From: Sinimarinibacterium flocculans
GTDB taxonomy: Bacteria; Pseudomonadota; Gammaproteobacteria; Nevskiales; Nevskiaceae
Reading direction: 5' to 3'
NCBI RefSeq assembly: GCF_003201205.1
Contig: NZ_QICN01000002.1
Span: forward strand, 483,780 to 547,779
Length of the DNA stretch: 64,000 bases
A program made the position numbers and the translations under genes. The notes below the pieces were generated by a model. It worked only from the letters and a program-made list of their open reading frames with translations. It ran no database searches and was not told the origin of the DNA. This document shows, in pieces, positions 50,588-61,355 of the stretch (positions within the stretch are counted from its first letter, which is position 1; each line of letters opens with the position of its first letter).

Positions 50588-53581
50588 TCAGAACACCTGG
50601 CGCACGCGGGCGTACCACTGCATGCCCGGGAGCTCGTAGGTCGACGCGTCGAAGGCGTTGTAGAAATTGGTATAGGACGCCGGCGGATCGCGGTCGAACA
50701 GATTGCGCACGCCCAGGGCCAGGCTGGTGCCGCTGCGTTCCAGCTCGTGGCCGATCTGGACGTCGTGGTAGACGACCGAAGGCAGGCGGTTGCGCGACGC
50801 CTGCGGATTCCCGGGCTGCCCCTGCGAGCACAGGCCGAGCGCGGTGTACGAAGGCTCCAGGCCATCGTCGCAGTCTTCGCTCATCGCGCCGATGTAGCGC
50901 GTTCCCCAGACGCCGGTCCACGCGGCCTGACGCCAGACCAGCTCGGCATTGACCCGCCAGCGCGGAAACGCCTGGGTCGCCGTGGCCGTGCCCTGCCGCT
51001 CGGTGCGGCGCAGGTCACCGTCTCCGGCAACGGTGATCTGTTGATCCCGCCAGAGATAGGACGCGCTGACGCGTGCGCTCAGATCGGCGGCAGGCCCCGC
51101 CCGGAAGCCGCCGTAGCGCCAGGCGAAGTCGAAGCCCTGGACACGTCGCGAGCCGATGTTGAGCGGCTGGAAGCGCAGTTCCGAGATCGCACCGCTTTCG
51201 GCGTCGCGCGAAACCAGCGTGCAGGTCCTGCTTGCGCTGCGCTCCAGATGGCAGGCGTCGAGGATCCGCTGCGGATCGAGCAAGGTGATCGCGTTCTCGA
51301 TCTCGATCCGGTAGCCGTCGAGCTCGAACTCCATGGCCGGCCAGCGCGCCGGACTGAAGACCATGCCGGCCGACAGGCTGCGCGAGCGCTCCGGCTCCAG
51401 CTCCGGATTGCCGCCGTCGCGTACCGGCACCGTCGCACCCTGCTCATAGTTCGGCGGAACACCGGCAGCCCGGCAGCTGTCCTGCACCTCCGCGCTCTGC
51501 GGTTGCCCCCCTCGCAGACCGGCGTAGTCGGAACAAGGGTCGACGAGGTCGGAGCGATTGAACTGCGCCGACGACAGGAACAGATCGGAGATCGACGGCG
51601 CGCGAAACGCGGTCGAGTGCGAGATCCGCATCAGCACGTCGTCGACCGGCTGCCACCGCAGCCCGAGCCGGAAGGTCGTCGCCTCCAGTCCGCCGGCATA
51701 GCGCGAATGTCTCAGCGCCGCACCGAGGTCGAGACGGCTCATGAACCGGCGATCGAGCGCCAGCGGCGTCTCGGTCTCGACATAGGACTCGAAAGCCTCG
51801 ACGCCCCCCGCGGTCGGCGCAAAGCAGCTCGCGCTCACACAGCGCACGATCAGCTCATCCGGCTGGTCGCGGTAGGACTCGCGGCGATACTCCAGCCCCG
51901 CAGCCAGCTTCACCGGGTATCGCAGCAGGCCCGGCAGTTCGCCGCTCACGCCGGCGTGCACCCCGGTCAGGTCCTGCCGCTTGCGATAGCTGCTCTGGTA
52001 GCTGACGTAGTCGAGCATCTGCGGGCTGATCGCGCCGGGCGCGCCGAGAATGTTGAGCGGGACGCAGCCCGGAGCCGCGTCGCAGCCGGCACGCGGCCCG
52101 AGCGCCAGCGCGAGATGCTCCAGGTTGAGCGCGCGCTGGGTCGGTGCGTTGCGGCTCTGCGCGTACAACGAATCGATCGACCACAGCAGGGCCGACGAGA
52201 ACAGCGGCAGAACGCCATCGACGCCGATGACGGCACGGTAACTGTCATTGGTCGCGTCGACGATGTTGGGCATGGCCTCGGAAATCGCCTTGAGCACGAT
52301 GCCGCTGCCGACGCCGCTGGCATCGCCGCGACCCAGGTCCTGTCCGAAGGGGTTGAAGGGCTGGTCGGCCGCCAGGAATATCCGGTCGAAGCGTTCGGGA
52401 GCAAAGTCGCCGAACTGGGTCAGCAGCAGTCCGTTCTGCTCGATGCGCCGGTGCGCGTACAGCAGCTCGGTACGCAGCCGGGTGTCGCCGAAACGCCGTG
52501 ACAGCGCGCCGAAGACCGTCGCCTGTTCGTCCGGATAGCGCAGGTGCAGCAGCGGGTTCGGATCGTAGAGATCGTTGACCGCCGGATCGGCGGAGCGGTC
52601 GTCATACGGTTCGTAGCGGTCGGCGACGCTCGCAGTCGATTCTCCCGGCTCGCCGGTGATGGTCTGCCCGGGCCGCAGAATCATCTGGCAGAACGCCTGC
52701 CCCGAGGACTCGTCGACCGGACACAGCGCCGGCCCGAGCAGATTCGCATTCTCCTGCGTCGGCACGAACAGCAGGGTCCCTCGCGGCGTCTGCGGAAAGC
52801 CGCGGGTCTGCGCGGCTCCGAAACGGTAGAACTGCGTCAGTTCGCGTTCGCCGTTGGTAATGCCCCCCTGCCGGCGCAGGCCGATGTCGAGGAGCAGCGA
52901 GGTGACGCGGCCGACCTGGCCCCAGGTGAGCCCCAGGTCCTGCTGCGTTCCTCCGTCGGCATAGGCGCCGGTCTGCGCGCGCGCCTCCCAGCCGGCATGC
53001 GCCTGACGCAGGATGATATTCACGACCCCGGCAACCGCGTCCGAGCCATAGACGGCGGACGCTCCGTCCTTGAACACCTCGATGCGCTCGACCAGATGCA
53101 GCGGAATCGTGTTCAGGTCGACCGAGGACGTCGAGCGAAAGTACATGCCGCCGACCCAGCGGCGCCCGTTGACCAGGACCAGAACCCTCTGCGACCCGAG
53201 GTTGCGCAGATCGACCTCCGCTCCCGCAACCTCGCTGTTCGACACCGAGGCGTTCGCCGCCGACCCCGCGACGGTCAGGCGCTGCAGCAGGTCGGCCAGG
53301 GAGCTCGCGCCGGTGCGATCGATGCCGGCGCGATCCAGGACGAGCAGGGGCTGCGCCGTCTGCGTATCGATGCCGCGCAGGCGGGTCCCCGTCACTTCGA
53401 TCGTGTCCAGTTCGGTCGGGGCCGCAACGCCGGCAACGGCCGCCTCGGCCGACAGGGGCTCCACCGGAATCACGTCATACCCGTGACCGTGCGGAGAAGC
53501 GACGCATAGCCCTGCGCCGATGGCCACGGCCAGCGCCGTCAACGCCCGGCGACGTTTGCGCTTCGATCCCCCGCTGCCCAT
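50588..53581 (-). CDS. TonB-dependent outer membrane receptor
   Basis: The 997-residue protein has a signal peptide, a TonB-box-like DTIEVTGTR near residue 58, a plug domain (LADLLQRLTVAGSAANASVSN, VLVLVNGRRWVGGMYF, IEVFKDGASAVYGSDAVAGVVNIILRQ) and a 22-strand barrel ending MQWYARVRQVF with a C-terminal aromatic residue. The large barrel and the GSRRVQGFDF segment are typical of receptors for carbohydrates, peptides or large complexes. The substrate is unknown; the convergent sialidase-like gene suggests a glycan but is weak evidence. Confidence 0.88.
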   Translation of the reverse strand: MGSGGSKRKRRRALTALAVAIGAGLCVASPHGHGYDVIPVEPLSAEAAVAGVAAPTELDTIEVTGTRLRGIDTQTAQPLLVLDRAGIDRTGASSLADLLQRLTVAGSAANASVSNSEVAGAEVDLRNLGSQRVLVLVNGRRWVGGMYFRSTSSVDLNTIPLHLVERIEVFKDGASAVYGSDAVAGVVNIILRQAHAGWEARAQTGAYADGGTQQDLGLTWGQVGRVTSLLLDIGLRRQGGITNGERELTQFYRFGAAQTRGFPQTPRGTLLFVPTQENANLLGPALCPVDESSGQAFCQMILRPGQTITGEPGESTASVADRYEPYDDRSADPAVNDLYDPNPLLHLRYPDEQATVFGALSRRFGDTRLRTELLYAHRRIEQNGLLLTQFGDFAPERFDRIFLAADQPFNPFGQDLGRGDASGVGSGIVLKAISEAMPNIVDATNDSYRAVIGVDGVLPLFSSALLWSIDSLYAQSRNAPTQRALNLEHLALALGPRAGCDAAPGCVPLNILGAPGAISPQMLDYVSYQSSYRKRQDLTGVHAGVSGELPGLLRYPVKLAAGLEYRRESYRDQPDELIVRCVSASCFAPTAGGVEAFESYVETETPLALDRRFMSRLDLGAALRHSRYAGGLEATTFRLGLRWQPVDDVLMRISHSTAFRAPSISDLFLSSAQFNRSDLVDPCSDYAGLRGGQPQSAEVQDSCRAAGVPPNYEQGATVPVRDGGNPELEPERSRSLSAGMVFSPARWPAMEFELDGYRIEIENAITLLDPQRILDACHLERSASRTCTLVSRDAESGAISELRFQPLNIGSRRVQGFDFAWRYGGFRAGPAADLSARVSASYLWRDQQITVAGDGDLRRTERQGTATATQAFPRWRVNAELVWRQAAWTGVWGTRYIGAMSEDCDDGLEPSYTALGLCSQGQPGNPQASRNRLPSVVYHDVQIGHELERSGTSLALGVRNLFDRDPPASYTNFYNAFDASTYELPGMQWYARVRQVF

Positions 53582-53796
53582 TGCCTGCCCCTCCCACAGT
53601 GCTCATGCAGTATTGATGATCCGGTTTGCCGCAGTCGACTTCGCAGGCGGGGCGCGGAAGCCGCCCGCGTGAACCAGTCGACAGTGCCGACGTGGCTGTG
53701 CGACGACGCGCGCGTCCGTGCGCCCCTTGCTTGCGCCATCGGATCGACACGTCCATCCTGCGGCGGTTGCCTGACCGAGCCTCGCAGAGGATTCCG

Positions 53797-55440
53797 ATGA
53801 AAGCATCCGACCTGTTCGTCCGCTGTCTCGAAGCCGAAGGCGTGAAGTTCATCTTCGGCATTCCCGGAGAAGAGAATCTCGACCTGCTGGAATCGCTGCG
53901 CGAATCGCAGATCCAGCTCATCCTTACGCGGCACGAGCAGGCCGCCGGCTTCATGGCGACCACCGTCGGCCGCCTCACGGGCAAGGCCGGCGTCTGCCTG
54001 GCGACGCTGGGTCCGGGTGCGACCAACTTCGTTACCGCCGCCGCCTATGCGCAGCTCGGCGCGATGCCGATGGTGATGATCACCGGGCAGAAGCCGATCC
54101 GCGTCAGCAAGCAGGCGCACTTCCAGATCGTCAACGTGGTCGCGATGATGCGGCCGCTGACCAAGGGCACCTGGCAGATCGTCTCGCCGGACAACATCCC
54201 GGCGCGCATCCGCGAATCCTTCCGGCGTGCCGAGGAGGAACGGCCGGGCGCGACGCACCTGGAGCTGCCGGAGGACATCGCCGCCGAGCTGACGGGCACG
54301 CGCCCGATCAAGGGCAGCTACGTGCGCCGACCGGTTGCCGAGGACAAGGCGATCGCCGCCGCTGCCGCCGCCATCGCCAAGGCGCGACGGCCGCTGCTGA
54401 TGATCGGCGCCGCCGCCAACCGCAAGACGACGGCGAAGATGCTCTGCGAGTTCCTCACCGAGCACGGCATTCCGTTCTTCACGACGCAGATGGGCAAGGG
54501 CGTCGTCGACGAGGGCCACCCGCTGTACCTCGGCTGCGCGGCACTGTCCGACCACGATTTCCTGCACCGCGCGATCGACCACGCCGACCTGATCGTCAAC
54601 ATCGGCCACGACGTCGTCGAGAAGCCGCCCTTCTTCATGCGCAATGCGCAGAAGCAGGTCATCCACATCAACTTCAACACTGCCGAAGTCGATCCGGTCT
54701 ACTTCCCGCAGACCGAGGTCATCGGCGACATCGCCAACAGCCTGTGGCGCCTGAAGTCCGCGATCCCGAAGGATCACAAGCCCTGGGACCTGGGCTTCTT
54801 CATGAACGTGAAGGAGCATCTCGACGCGCACATCCTGCAGGACGTGAACGACCCGCGCTGGCCGATCTATCCGCAGCGCATGGTCGGCGACGTGCGCAAG
54901 GCGATGCCGGACGACGGCGTCATCTGCCTGGACAACGGCGTCTACAAGATCTGGTTCGCCCGCAACTACCGCGCACGCAAGCCCAACACGGTGCTGCTCG
55001 ACAATGCGCTGGCGACGATGGGCGCCGGCCTGCCGTCGGCCATCGCGGCCAAGCTGTGCTTCCCGCAGCGCAAGGTCATGGCCGTCTGCGGCGACGGCGG
55101 CTTCATGATGAACTCGCAGGAGCTGGAGACCGCGGTGCGTCTGAAGCTCGATCTGGTGGTGCTGATTCTCAACGACAACGCCTACGGCATGATCAAGTGG
55201 AAGCAGGCACACATGGGCTTCGACAACTTCGGACTCGATTACGGCAACCCGGATTTCGTCAAGTACGCCGAGTCGTACGGTGCGAAGGGTCACCGCCCGG
55301 AGAGCAGCGAGGCGTTCCTGCCGCTGCTGGAGCGTTGCCTCGACGAGCCCGGCGTGCACGTGATCGACCTGGCCATCGACTACAGCGACAACGACCGCGT
55401 GCTCAACCACGAGATCCGCGAGCAGAGCGCGCAGGTGTGA
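53797..55440 (+). CDS. Acetolactate-synthase-like ThDP enzyme
   Basis: The 547-residue protein has the ThDP-enzyme layout: N-terminal Pyr domain with catalytic Glu in TRHEQAAGFMA (about residue 48), a middle domain (KARRPLLMIGAAANRKTTAK), and a C-terminal PP domain with GDGGFMMNSQELETAVR, the ThDP/Mg motif, and LNDNAYGMI. It matches catabolic acetolactate synthase (AlsS) or related 2-oxo acid decarboxylases; no regulatory small subunit gene is here, which argues against biosynthetic IlvB. Aldehyde dehydrogenase follows in the same direction after 96 bases, so it may form an aldehyde from a 2-oxo acid. Confidence 0.85.
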   Translation: MKASDLFVRCLEAEGVKFIFGIPGEENLDLLESLRESQIQLILTRHEQAAGFMATTVGRLTGKAGVCLATLGPGATNFVTAAAYAQLGAMPMVMITGQKPIRVSKQAHFQIVNVVAMMRPLTKGTWQIVSPDNIPARIRESFRRAEEERPGATHLELPEDIAAELTGTRPIKGSYVRRPVAEDKAIAAAAAAIAKARRPLLMIGAAANRKTTAKMLCEFLTEHGIPFFTTQMGKGVVDEGHPLYLGCAALSDHDFLHRAIDHADLIVNIGHDVVEKPPFFMRNAQKQVIHINFNTAEVDPVYFPQTEVIGDIANSLWRLKSAIPKDHKPWDLGFFMNVKEHLDAHILQDVNDPRWPIYPQRMVGDVRKAMPDDGVICLDNGVYKIWFARNYRARKPNTVLLDNALATMGAGLPSAIAAKLCFPQRKVMAVCGDGGFMMNSQELETAVRLKLDLVVLILNDNAYGMIKWKQAHMGFDNFGLDYGNPDFVKYAESYGAKGHRPESSEAFLPLLERCLDEPGVHVIDLAIDYSDNDRVLNHEIREQSAQV

Positions 55441-55536
55441 GCGCTGTGGATGTCGTTCGCGCCGAGTGCCGCGCGATGCGGGGCTACTCGACATGAACGG
55501 ATCGTACGACGCACTGGATCGATGAAGGAGATTCCG

Positions 55537-56967
<1,431 letters not shown>

Positions 56968-57066
56968 GGCGGCGGCACGGCGGCGGCGACGCCCTGCCGA
57001 CCGCCTGTCGGCTCGCCAGGAACGGTGCATGGACGGCCGATCCGTCTGCGCTATGCTGTGGTCGTA

Positions 57067-57083
57067 CGGTTAATTGCGGTTAA
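57067..57083 (+). promoter_or_regulatory. 10-base-spaced direct repeat upstream of unknown membrane protein
   Basis: CGGTTAA occurs at 57067-57073 and again at 57077-57083, one helical turn apart, about 100 bases before the next gene's start. The spacing fits a tandem activator binding site. No family assignment is possible. Confidence 0.35.
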
Positions 57084-57184
57084 GCGAACAGTCCGGCGCT
57101 GCACGGTTGCAGGCCTGCGACGAGTAGCCCGCTCATCCAGGCCCCGGCCGCTGTGGCAGCACGGCGACCAGAGAGGAGACTGCG

Positions 57185-57754
57185 ATGAAAATGACCCGTT
57201 ACTTCTTCCTGAGCGACGATCTCGACGATCTCGAACACCTCGAGGAAGAGCTGGAAAGCGCCGGCGTCGTCACGCCGCAGATTCACCTGCTGACCAACGA
57301 CGACCGCTCCGCGGACGAGCATCATCACCTGCACCAGGTGACATCCTTCATGAAGAAGGACGTGATCCATTCCGGCCTGATCGGCCTCGCGCTCGGGGCC
57401 TGCGCGGCGATCCTGGTGCTGGGCGTGGCGTGGAGCGCCGGCTGGACCGAGACCGCAGCCGGCTGGGTGCCGTTCATCTTCCTGGCGGTCGTCCTGCTCG
57501 GCTTCTGCACCTGGGAAGGCGGCTTCATCGGACTGCAGACGCCGAACGTGCATTTCAAGCACTTCAGCAAGGCGCTCGAGGAAGGCAAGCACGTGTTCTT
57601 CGTCGATCTCGAACCCGAGCAGGCGAAGATCCTCGAGAGCGTGGTCAGGAAGCACCCGCGCCTGGCGGCAGCCGGAACCGCAGCAGGAGCGCCGAGCTGG
57701 ATCGTCTTCGGGCAGCACCGCCTCACCCGGTTCTTCACCCGGACATTCCCGTAG
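57185..57754 (+). CDS. Membrane protein of unknown function
   Basis: The 189-residue protein has an acidic N-terminal domain (YFFLSDDLDDLEHLEEELES), a His-rich stretch (DEHHHLHQVTSFMKKDVIH), two transmembrane helices (LIGLALGACAAILVLGVAW and GWVPFIFLAVVLLGFC) and a cytoplasmic C-terminal part (ALEEGKHVFFVDLEPEQAKILESVV). The first part, ending in QIHLLTND, resembles the cytoplasmic ligand-binding style of DUF1269-like proteins, but I cannot place it. A strong terminator follows, so it is probably a single-gene transcript. Confidence 0.72.
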   Translation: MKMTRYFFLSDDLDDLEHLEEELESAGVVTPQIHLLTNDDRSADEHHHLHQVTSFMKKDVIHSGLIGLALGACAAILVLGVAWSAGWTETAAGWVPFIFLAVVLLGFCTWEGGFIGLQTPNVHFKHFSKALEEGKHVFFVDLEPEQAKILESVVRKHPRLAAAGTAAGAPSWIVFGQHRLTRFFTRTFP

Positions 57755-57766
57755 TCGCAGCCGGCG

Positions 57767-57798
57767 AACCCGCGCGTCCTTGCGGCGCGCGGGTTTTT
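57767..57798 (+). terminator. Rho-independent terminator
   Basis: AACCCGCGCG at 57767-57776 pairs with CGCGCGGGTT (57786-57795) across a nine-base loop, then T's run to 57798. It serves the preceding gene on the plus strand; the convergent cox operon ends at 57807, and no T-run is seen in its direction. Confidence 0.85.
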
Positions 57799-57806
57799 CG
57801 TGCGCG

Positions 57807-58127
57807 TCAGTTCAGCAGGAAGCGCAGTCGCGCGATCAGGGTGTAGTTCGACTCGATCGCCATCAGGCCCATGAACACGATGAGCACGCCGGGCGGGATC
57901 AGGATCGCGCAGGCGATCGCCATGCGCTCCCACATCATGTGCATGAACACGGCGATGATCAGGCCGGCCTTGAGCAGCATGAACAGGCAGATCAGCGACC
58001 AGCGCAGCAGTCCTTCGAAGCCGACGTAGTCGACCATGTACGACAGCACGCTGAGGACGAACAGCAGGCCCCAGATCCACAGGTAGGTGCTCAGCGGATG
58101 CTGCTGCTGCGCTTGGTCGTGTGCCAT
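57807..58127 (-). CDS. Cytochrome c oxidase subunit IV (prokaryotic)
   Basis: The 106-residue protein has three transmembrane helices (LWIWGLLFVLSVLSYMVDYVG, LICLFMLLKAGLIIAVFMHM, AIACAILIPPGVLIVFMGLM) and the KAGLIIAVFMHMMWE motif of the bacterial cytochrome oxidase subunit IV family. It is the last gene of the oxidase operon, nine bases after the subunit III gene. It is not catalytic but is part of the aa3-type oxidase complex. Confidence 0.87.
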   Translation of the reverse strand: MAHDQAQQQHPLSTYLWIWGLLFVLSVLSYMVDYVGFEGLLRWSLICLFMLLKAGLIIAVFMHMMWERMAIACAILIPPGVLIVFMGLMAIESNYTLIARLRFLLN

Positions 58128-58136
58128 GGCTGCCTC

Positions 58137-58844
58137 CTACCAGAGGTAAAAGAACGCGAAGATGAAGACCCACACCAGATCGACGAAGTGCCAGTACAGG
58201 CCCAGGGTCTCGACCATCTCGTAGCGGCCCTTGCGCCCGGTGAGAAATCCCGGTCGCTGATCGTCGAGCGCACCGCGGATGACCTTGGTCGCCATGACGA
58301 TCAGGAAGATCACGCCGATGGTCACGTGGGTGCCGTGGAAGCCCGTGATCATGAAGAAGGCGGCGCCGAACTGCGGCGCGCCCCAGGGATTGCCCCAGGG
58401 CCGAACGCCCTCGCTGATCAGCTTGGTCCACTCGAAGGCCTGCATGCCGACGAAGGTGGCGCCGAGCAGTGCCGTCAGCACCAGCAGCGTCGCGGTCTTG
58501 CTCCGGTTCTTTTCGTAGCCGTACTTCACCGCCAGCGCCATCGTGCCGCTGGAACTGATCAGCACGAAGGTCATGATGGCGATCAGCAGCAGCGGCACGT
58601 TGGTCTCGCCGACGTGCAGGCCGAAGACGATGCTCGCGTTCGGCCAGTCCACCGTCGTCGAGGCCCGTGCCGTCATGTAGCTGATGAGGAAGCACGCGAA
58701 CACGAAGGTGTCCGACAGCAGGAAGATCCACATCATCGCCTTGCCCCAGGGCACCTTCTTGAAGGCGCTCTGGTCGGACGCGAAGTCCGATGTCAGACCG
58801 CTGACGCCGGGCTGCAGTGCGGAAGTGGCCGGAACCTGGTTCAT
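58137..58844 (-). CDS. Cytochrome c oxidase subunit III
   Basis: The 235-residue protein has about five transmembrane helices in the heme-copper oxidase subunit III pattern: W-G-K-A-M-M-W-I-F-L-L-S-D, G-M-Q-A-F-E-W-T-K-L, F-F-M-I-T-G-F-H-G-T-H-V-T-I-G and a final Y-W-H-F-V-D-L-V-W-V. The Glu in FEW and the His-rich GFHGTHV are subunit III hallmarks. It sits between the second subunit III-like gene and subunit IV. Confidence 0.9.
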   Translation of the reverse strand: MNQVPATSALQPGVSGLTSDFASDQSAFKKVPWGKAMMWIFLLSDTFVFACFLISYMTARASTTVDWPNASIVFGLHVGETNVPLLLIAIMTFVLISSSGTMALAVKYGYEKNRSKTATLLVLTALLGATFVGMQAFEWTKLISEGVRPWGNPWGAPQFGAAFFMITGFHGTHVTIGVIFLIVMATKVIRGALDDQRPGFLTGRKGRYEMVETLGLYWHFVDLVWVFIFAFFYLW

Positions 58845-58869
58845 GGCATTTCTCCTCGGACGACCGTCC

Positions 58870-59565
58870 TCAGCTTCGGCACCAGGCGTAGAGCGGCTCG
58901 GCGCCGACGAACAGCACCGTGAACAGCACCGCCCAGACCAGCAGCAGGTAGTGCCAGTAGATCGCGCACAGGCCCACGGCCTCGCGCACCTGCGGCAGCG
59001 CCACGCCGCGCTGCAGGCGCAGCACGACGCGCAGCAGCGCGTAGAGCCCGCCGAGCATGTGCAGGGCGTGCAGGGCGCCCATCAGCACGAAGAAGGCGCT
59101 GCCGACATAACGCGCCATGCTGTAGCCGGCACCGGACAGCTCGCGCCACAGCAATACCTGCCCGGCGATGAAGGCCACCGTGCAGGCTGCGCCGAAGCCG
59201 AGCGACTGTGCGAAGCGCTGCGCGTTGGCCTGTCGCGCCGCAGACCATGCCGTCTGCAGCGCCAGACTCGCCAGCACCAGCAGCGCACCGTTGATCCACA
59301 GCAAGGGCGGCTGCGGCAGGAAGTCCCACTCCGGCGCCGCGGCCATGCGCATGACGTAGGCGCTGATGGTGAGACCGAAGACCGACGTGACCACGGCGAG
59401 GAACACCGCCAGCCCGACCGGCGATGCGGTCAACGACACCTGCTGCGGCGGCAAGGCCGCGGTCTGCGAGTCGGCGATCCAGGGCTGCACGCCGACCGAC
59501 TGGCGCACGAGCCAGCCGGCGAACGCCGCCATCAGCAGCGCGAGAAAGGCGAGCGTGATCGTCAT
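58870..59565 (-). CDS. Second cytochrome c oxidase subunit III-like protein
   Basis: The 231-residue protein has about seven hydrophobic segments and ends in C-A-I-Y-W-H-Y-L-L-L-V-W-A-V-L-F-T, the last helix motif of subunit III. It keeps G-S-A-F-F-V-L-M-G-A-L-H-A-L-H-M-L-G-G. It differs from the next gene, the canonical subunit III, by an N-terminal extension with two more helices and by lacking the typical W-x-x-F-E-W segment. It may be an accessory subunit III, as occurs in some proteobacterial oxidase operons. It overlaps the coxA stop by ATGA. Confidence 0.78.
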   Translation of the reverse strand: MTITLAFLALLMAAFAGWLVRQSVGVQPWIADSQTAALPPQQVSLTASPVGLAVFLAVVTSVFGLTISAYVMRMAAAPEWDFLPQPPLLWINGALLVLASLALQTAWSAARQANAQRFAQSLGFGAACTVAFIAGQVLLWRELSGAGYSMARYVGSAFFVLMGALHALHMLGGLYALLRVVLRLQRGVALPQVREAVGLCAIYWHYLLLVWAVLFTVLFVGAEPLYAWCRS

Positions 59566-61355
59566 GACTTCGCCGCCGGTGCGTACCCCGGAAGCATCTC
59601 GACCTGCTCCGGCGGCACGTTCTGCGGGATGAAGTCGTCCTTCGCCCCCGGCACGCTGTAGTCGTAGGGCCAGCGATACACGACCGGCAGCTCGGGCCCG
59701 AAGTTGCCGTGCTGCGGCGGGTTGTGCGGCGTCTGCCACTCCAGCGTGGTCGCCTTCCACGGATTCGGATCGGCCTCGTCGCCGTAGAGCCAGCTCCAGA
59801 CCAGATTGAAGATGAACAGGATCTGTGTCACCGCGACGACGATGGCGGCGATGGTGATGAAGGCATTGAGCGTCTGCACCGAATCGGAAATGAAGGCGGT
59901 TTCGCCGTAGGCGTAGTAGCGCCGCGGCACGCCCTCGAAGCCGATGTAGTGCATCGGGTAGTAGATCGCGTAGGTGCCGAGGAAGGTCATCCAGAAATGG
60001 ATCTTGCCGGCGGTCTCGTTGAACATCCTGCCGGTGATCTTCGGGTACCAGTGATAGATCGCACCGAAGATCACCATGATCGGCGCCACGGCCATCACCA
60101 TGTGGAAGTGGGCAACGACGAAGTAGGTGTCGGACAGCGGCACGTCGACGGTGACATTGCCGAGGAACAGGCCGGTGAGACCGCCGTTGACGAAGGTGAA
60201 GATGAAGCCGATCGCGAACAGCATCGGCACCGTGAGCCGGATGTTGCCGCGCCACAGCGTCAGCACCCAGTTGTAGACCTTGATCGCGGTGGGCACGGCG
60301 ATGATCAGCGTCGTCGTCGCGAACAGGAAACCGAAGTACGGGTTCATGCCGCTGACGTACATGTGGTGCGCCCAGACGACGAAGCTCAGCGCGCCGATGG
60401 CGATGATCGCCCAGACCATCATGCGGTAGCCGAAGATGTTGCGGCGTGCGTGCGTGGCGATCAGGTCGGAGACGATGCCGAAGGCCGGCAGCGCGACGAT
60501 GTAGACCTCCGGGTGGCCGAAGAACCAGAACAGGTGCTGGAACAGCAGCGGGCTGCCGCCCGAGTGTTCGGACTGCTCGCCGAGATTGAGCATCGACGGC
60601 AAAAAGAAGCTGGTGCCGATGGTGTGGTCGAGCAGCATCATCAGCGCCGCGACGAACAGCGCCGGGAACGCCAGCAGCGCCAGCACCGTCGCCATGAAGA
60701 TGCCCCAGACCGTCAGCGGCATGCGCATCAGCGTCATGCCGCGCGTACGCGCCTGCAGCACGGTGACGACGTAGTTCAGGCCGCCCATCGTGAAGCCGAT
60801 GATGAACAGGCCCAGCGAGACCAGCATCAGGATGATGCCGCCGCCGACCCCGGGGGTGCCGGGACTCACCACCTGCGGCGGATACAGCGTCCAGCCGCCG
60901 CCGGTCGGTCCGCCGGGCGCGAAGAAGCTGGCCACCAGCACCAGTACCGCCAGCAGGTAGATCCAGAAGCTCATCATGTTGAGCCACGGGAACACCATGT
61001 CGCGCGCGCCAACCATCAGCGGGATCAGGTAGTTGCCGAAGCCGCCGAGGAACAATGCCGTCAGCAGGTAGACCACCATGATCATCCCGTGCATCGACAC
61101 CGCCTGCAGGTAGTTGCTCGGGTCGATCAGCGAGAAGCTGTCGGGAAAGCCGAGCTGCAGGCGCATGACGATCGACAGCGCCAGCGCGACGAGGCCGATC
61201 GCGGTGGCGGTGATCGCGTACTGGATCGCGATGACCTTGGCGTCCTGGCAGAAGACGTACTTGCCGATGAAGCTGTGCGCATGCGGCGGCAGCTCCATCT
61301 CCGGCCCTTCGGCGGGCGGCGCAGTCGAGACGGCGTCGTAGATGCTGTGGGCCAT
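59562..61355 (-). CDS. coxA: Cytochrome c oxidase subunit I (aa3-type)
   Basis: The 597-residue protein has 12 or more membrane helices and heme-copper oxidase signatures: M-H-G-M-I-M-V (heme a ligand His), W-F-F-G-H-P-E-V-Y-I with the Cu-B His and crosslinked Tyr, A-H-H-M-Y (Cu-B His pair), and Y-F-V-V-A-H-F-H (heme a3/a ligands). It reduces O2 to water and pumps protons. The gene starts within the coxB stop (TGATG) with GGAGG upstream. The larger frame to 63008 is shadow sequence over coxB. Confidence 0.93.
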   Translation of the reverse strand: MAHSIYDAVSTAPPAEGPEMELPPHAHSFIGKYVFCQDAKVIAIQYAITATAIGLVALALSIVMRLQLGFPDSFSLIDPSNYLQAVSMHGMIMVVYLLTALFLGGFGNYLIPLMVGARDMVFPWLNMMSFWIYLLAVLVLVASFFAPGGPTGGGWTLYPPQVVSPGTPGVGGGIILMLVSLGLFIIGFTMGGLNYVVTVLQARTRGMTLMRMPLTVWGIFMATVLALLAFPALFVAALMMLLDHTIGTSFFLPSMLNLGEQSEHSGGSPLLFQHLFWFFGHPEVYIVALPAFGIVSDLIATHARRNIFGYRMMVWAIIAIGALSFVVWAHHMYVSGMNPYFGFLFATTTLIIAVPTAIKVYNWVLTLWRGNIRLTVPMLFAIGFIFTFVNGGLTGLFLGNVTVDVPLSDTYFVVAHFHMVMAVAPIMVIFGAIYHWYPKITGRMFNETAGKIHFWMTFLGTYAIYYPMHYIGFEGVPRRYYAYGETAFISDSVQTLNAFITIAAIVVAVTQILFIFNLVWSWLYGDEADPNPWKATTLEWQTPHNPPQHGNFGPELPVVYRWPYDYSVPGAKDDFIPQNVPPEQVEMLPGYAPAAKS

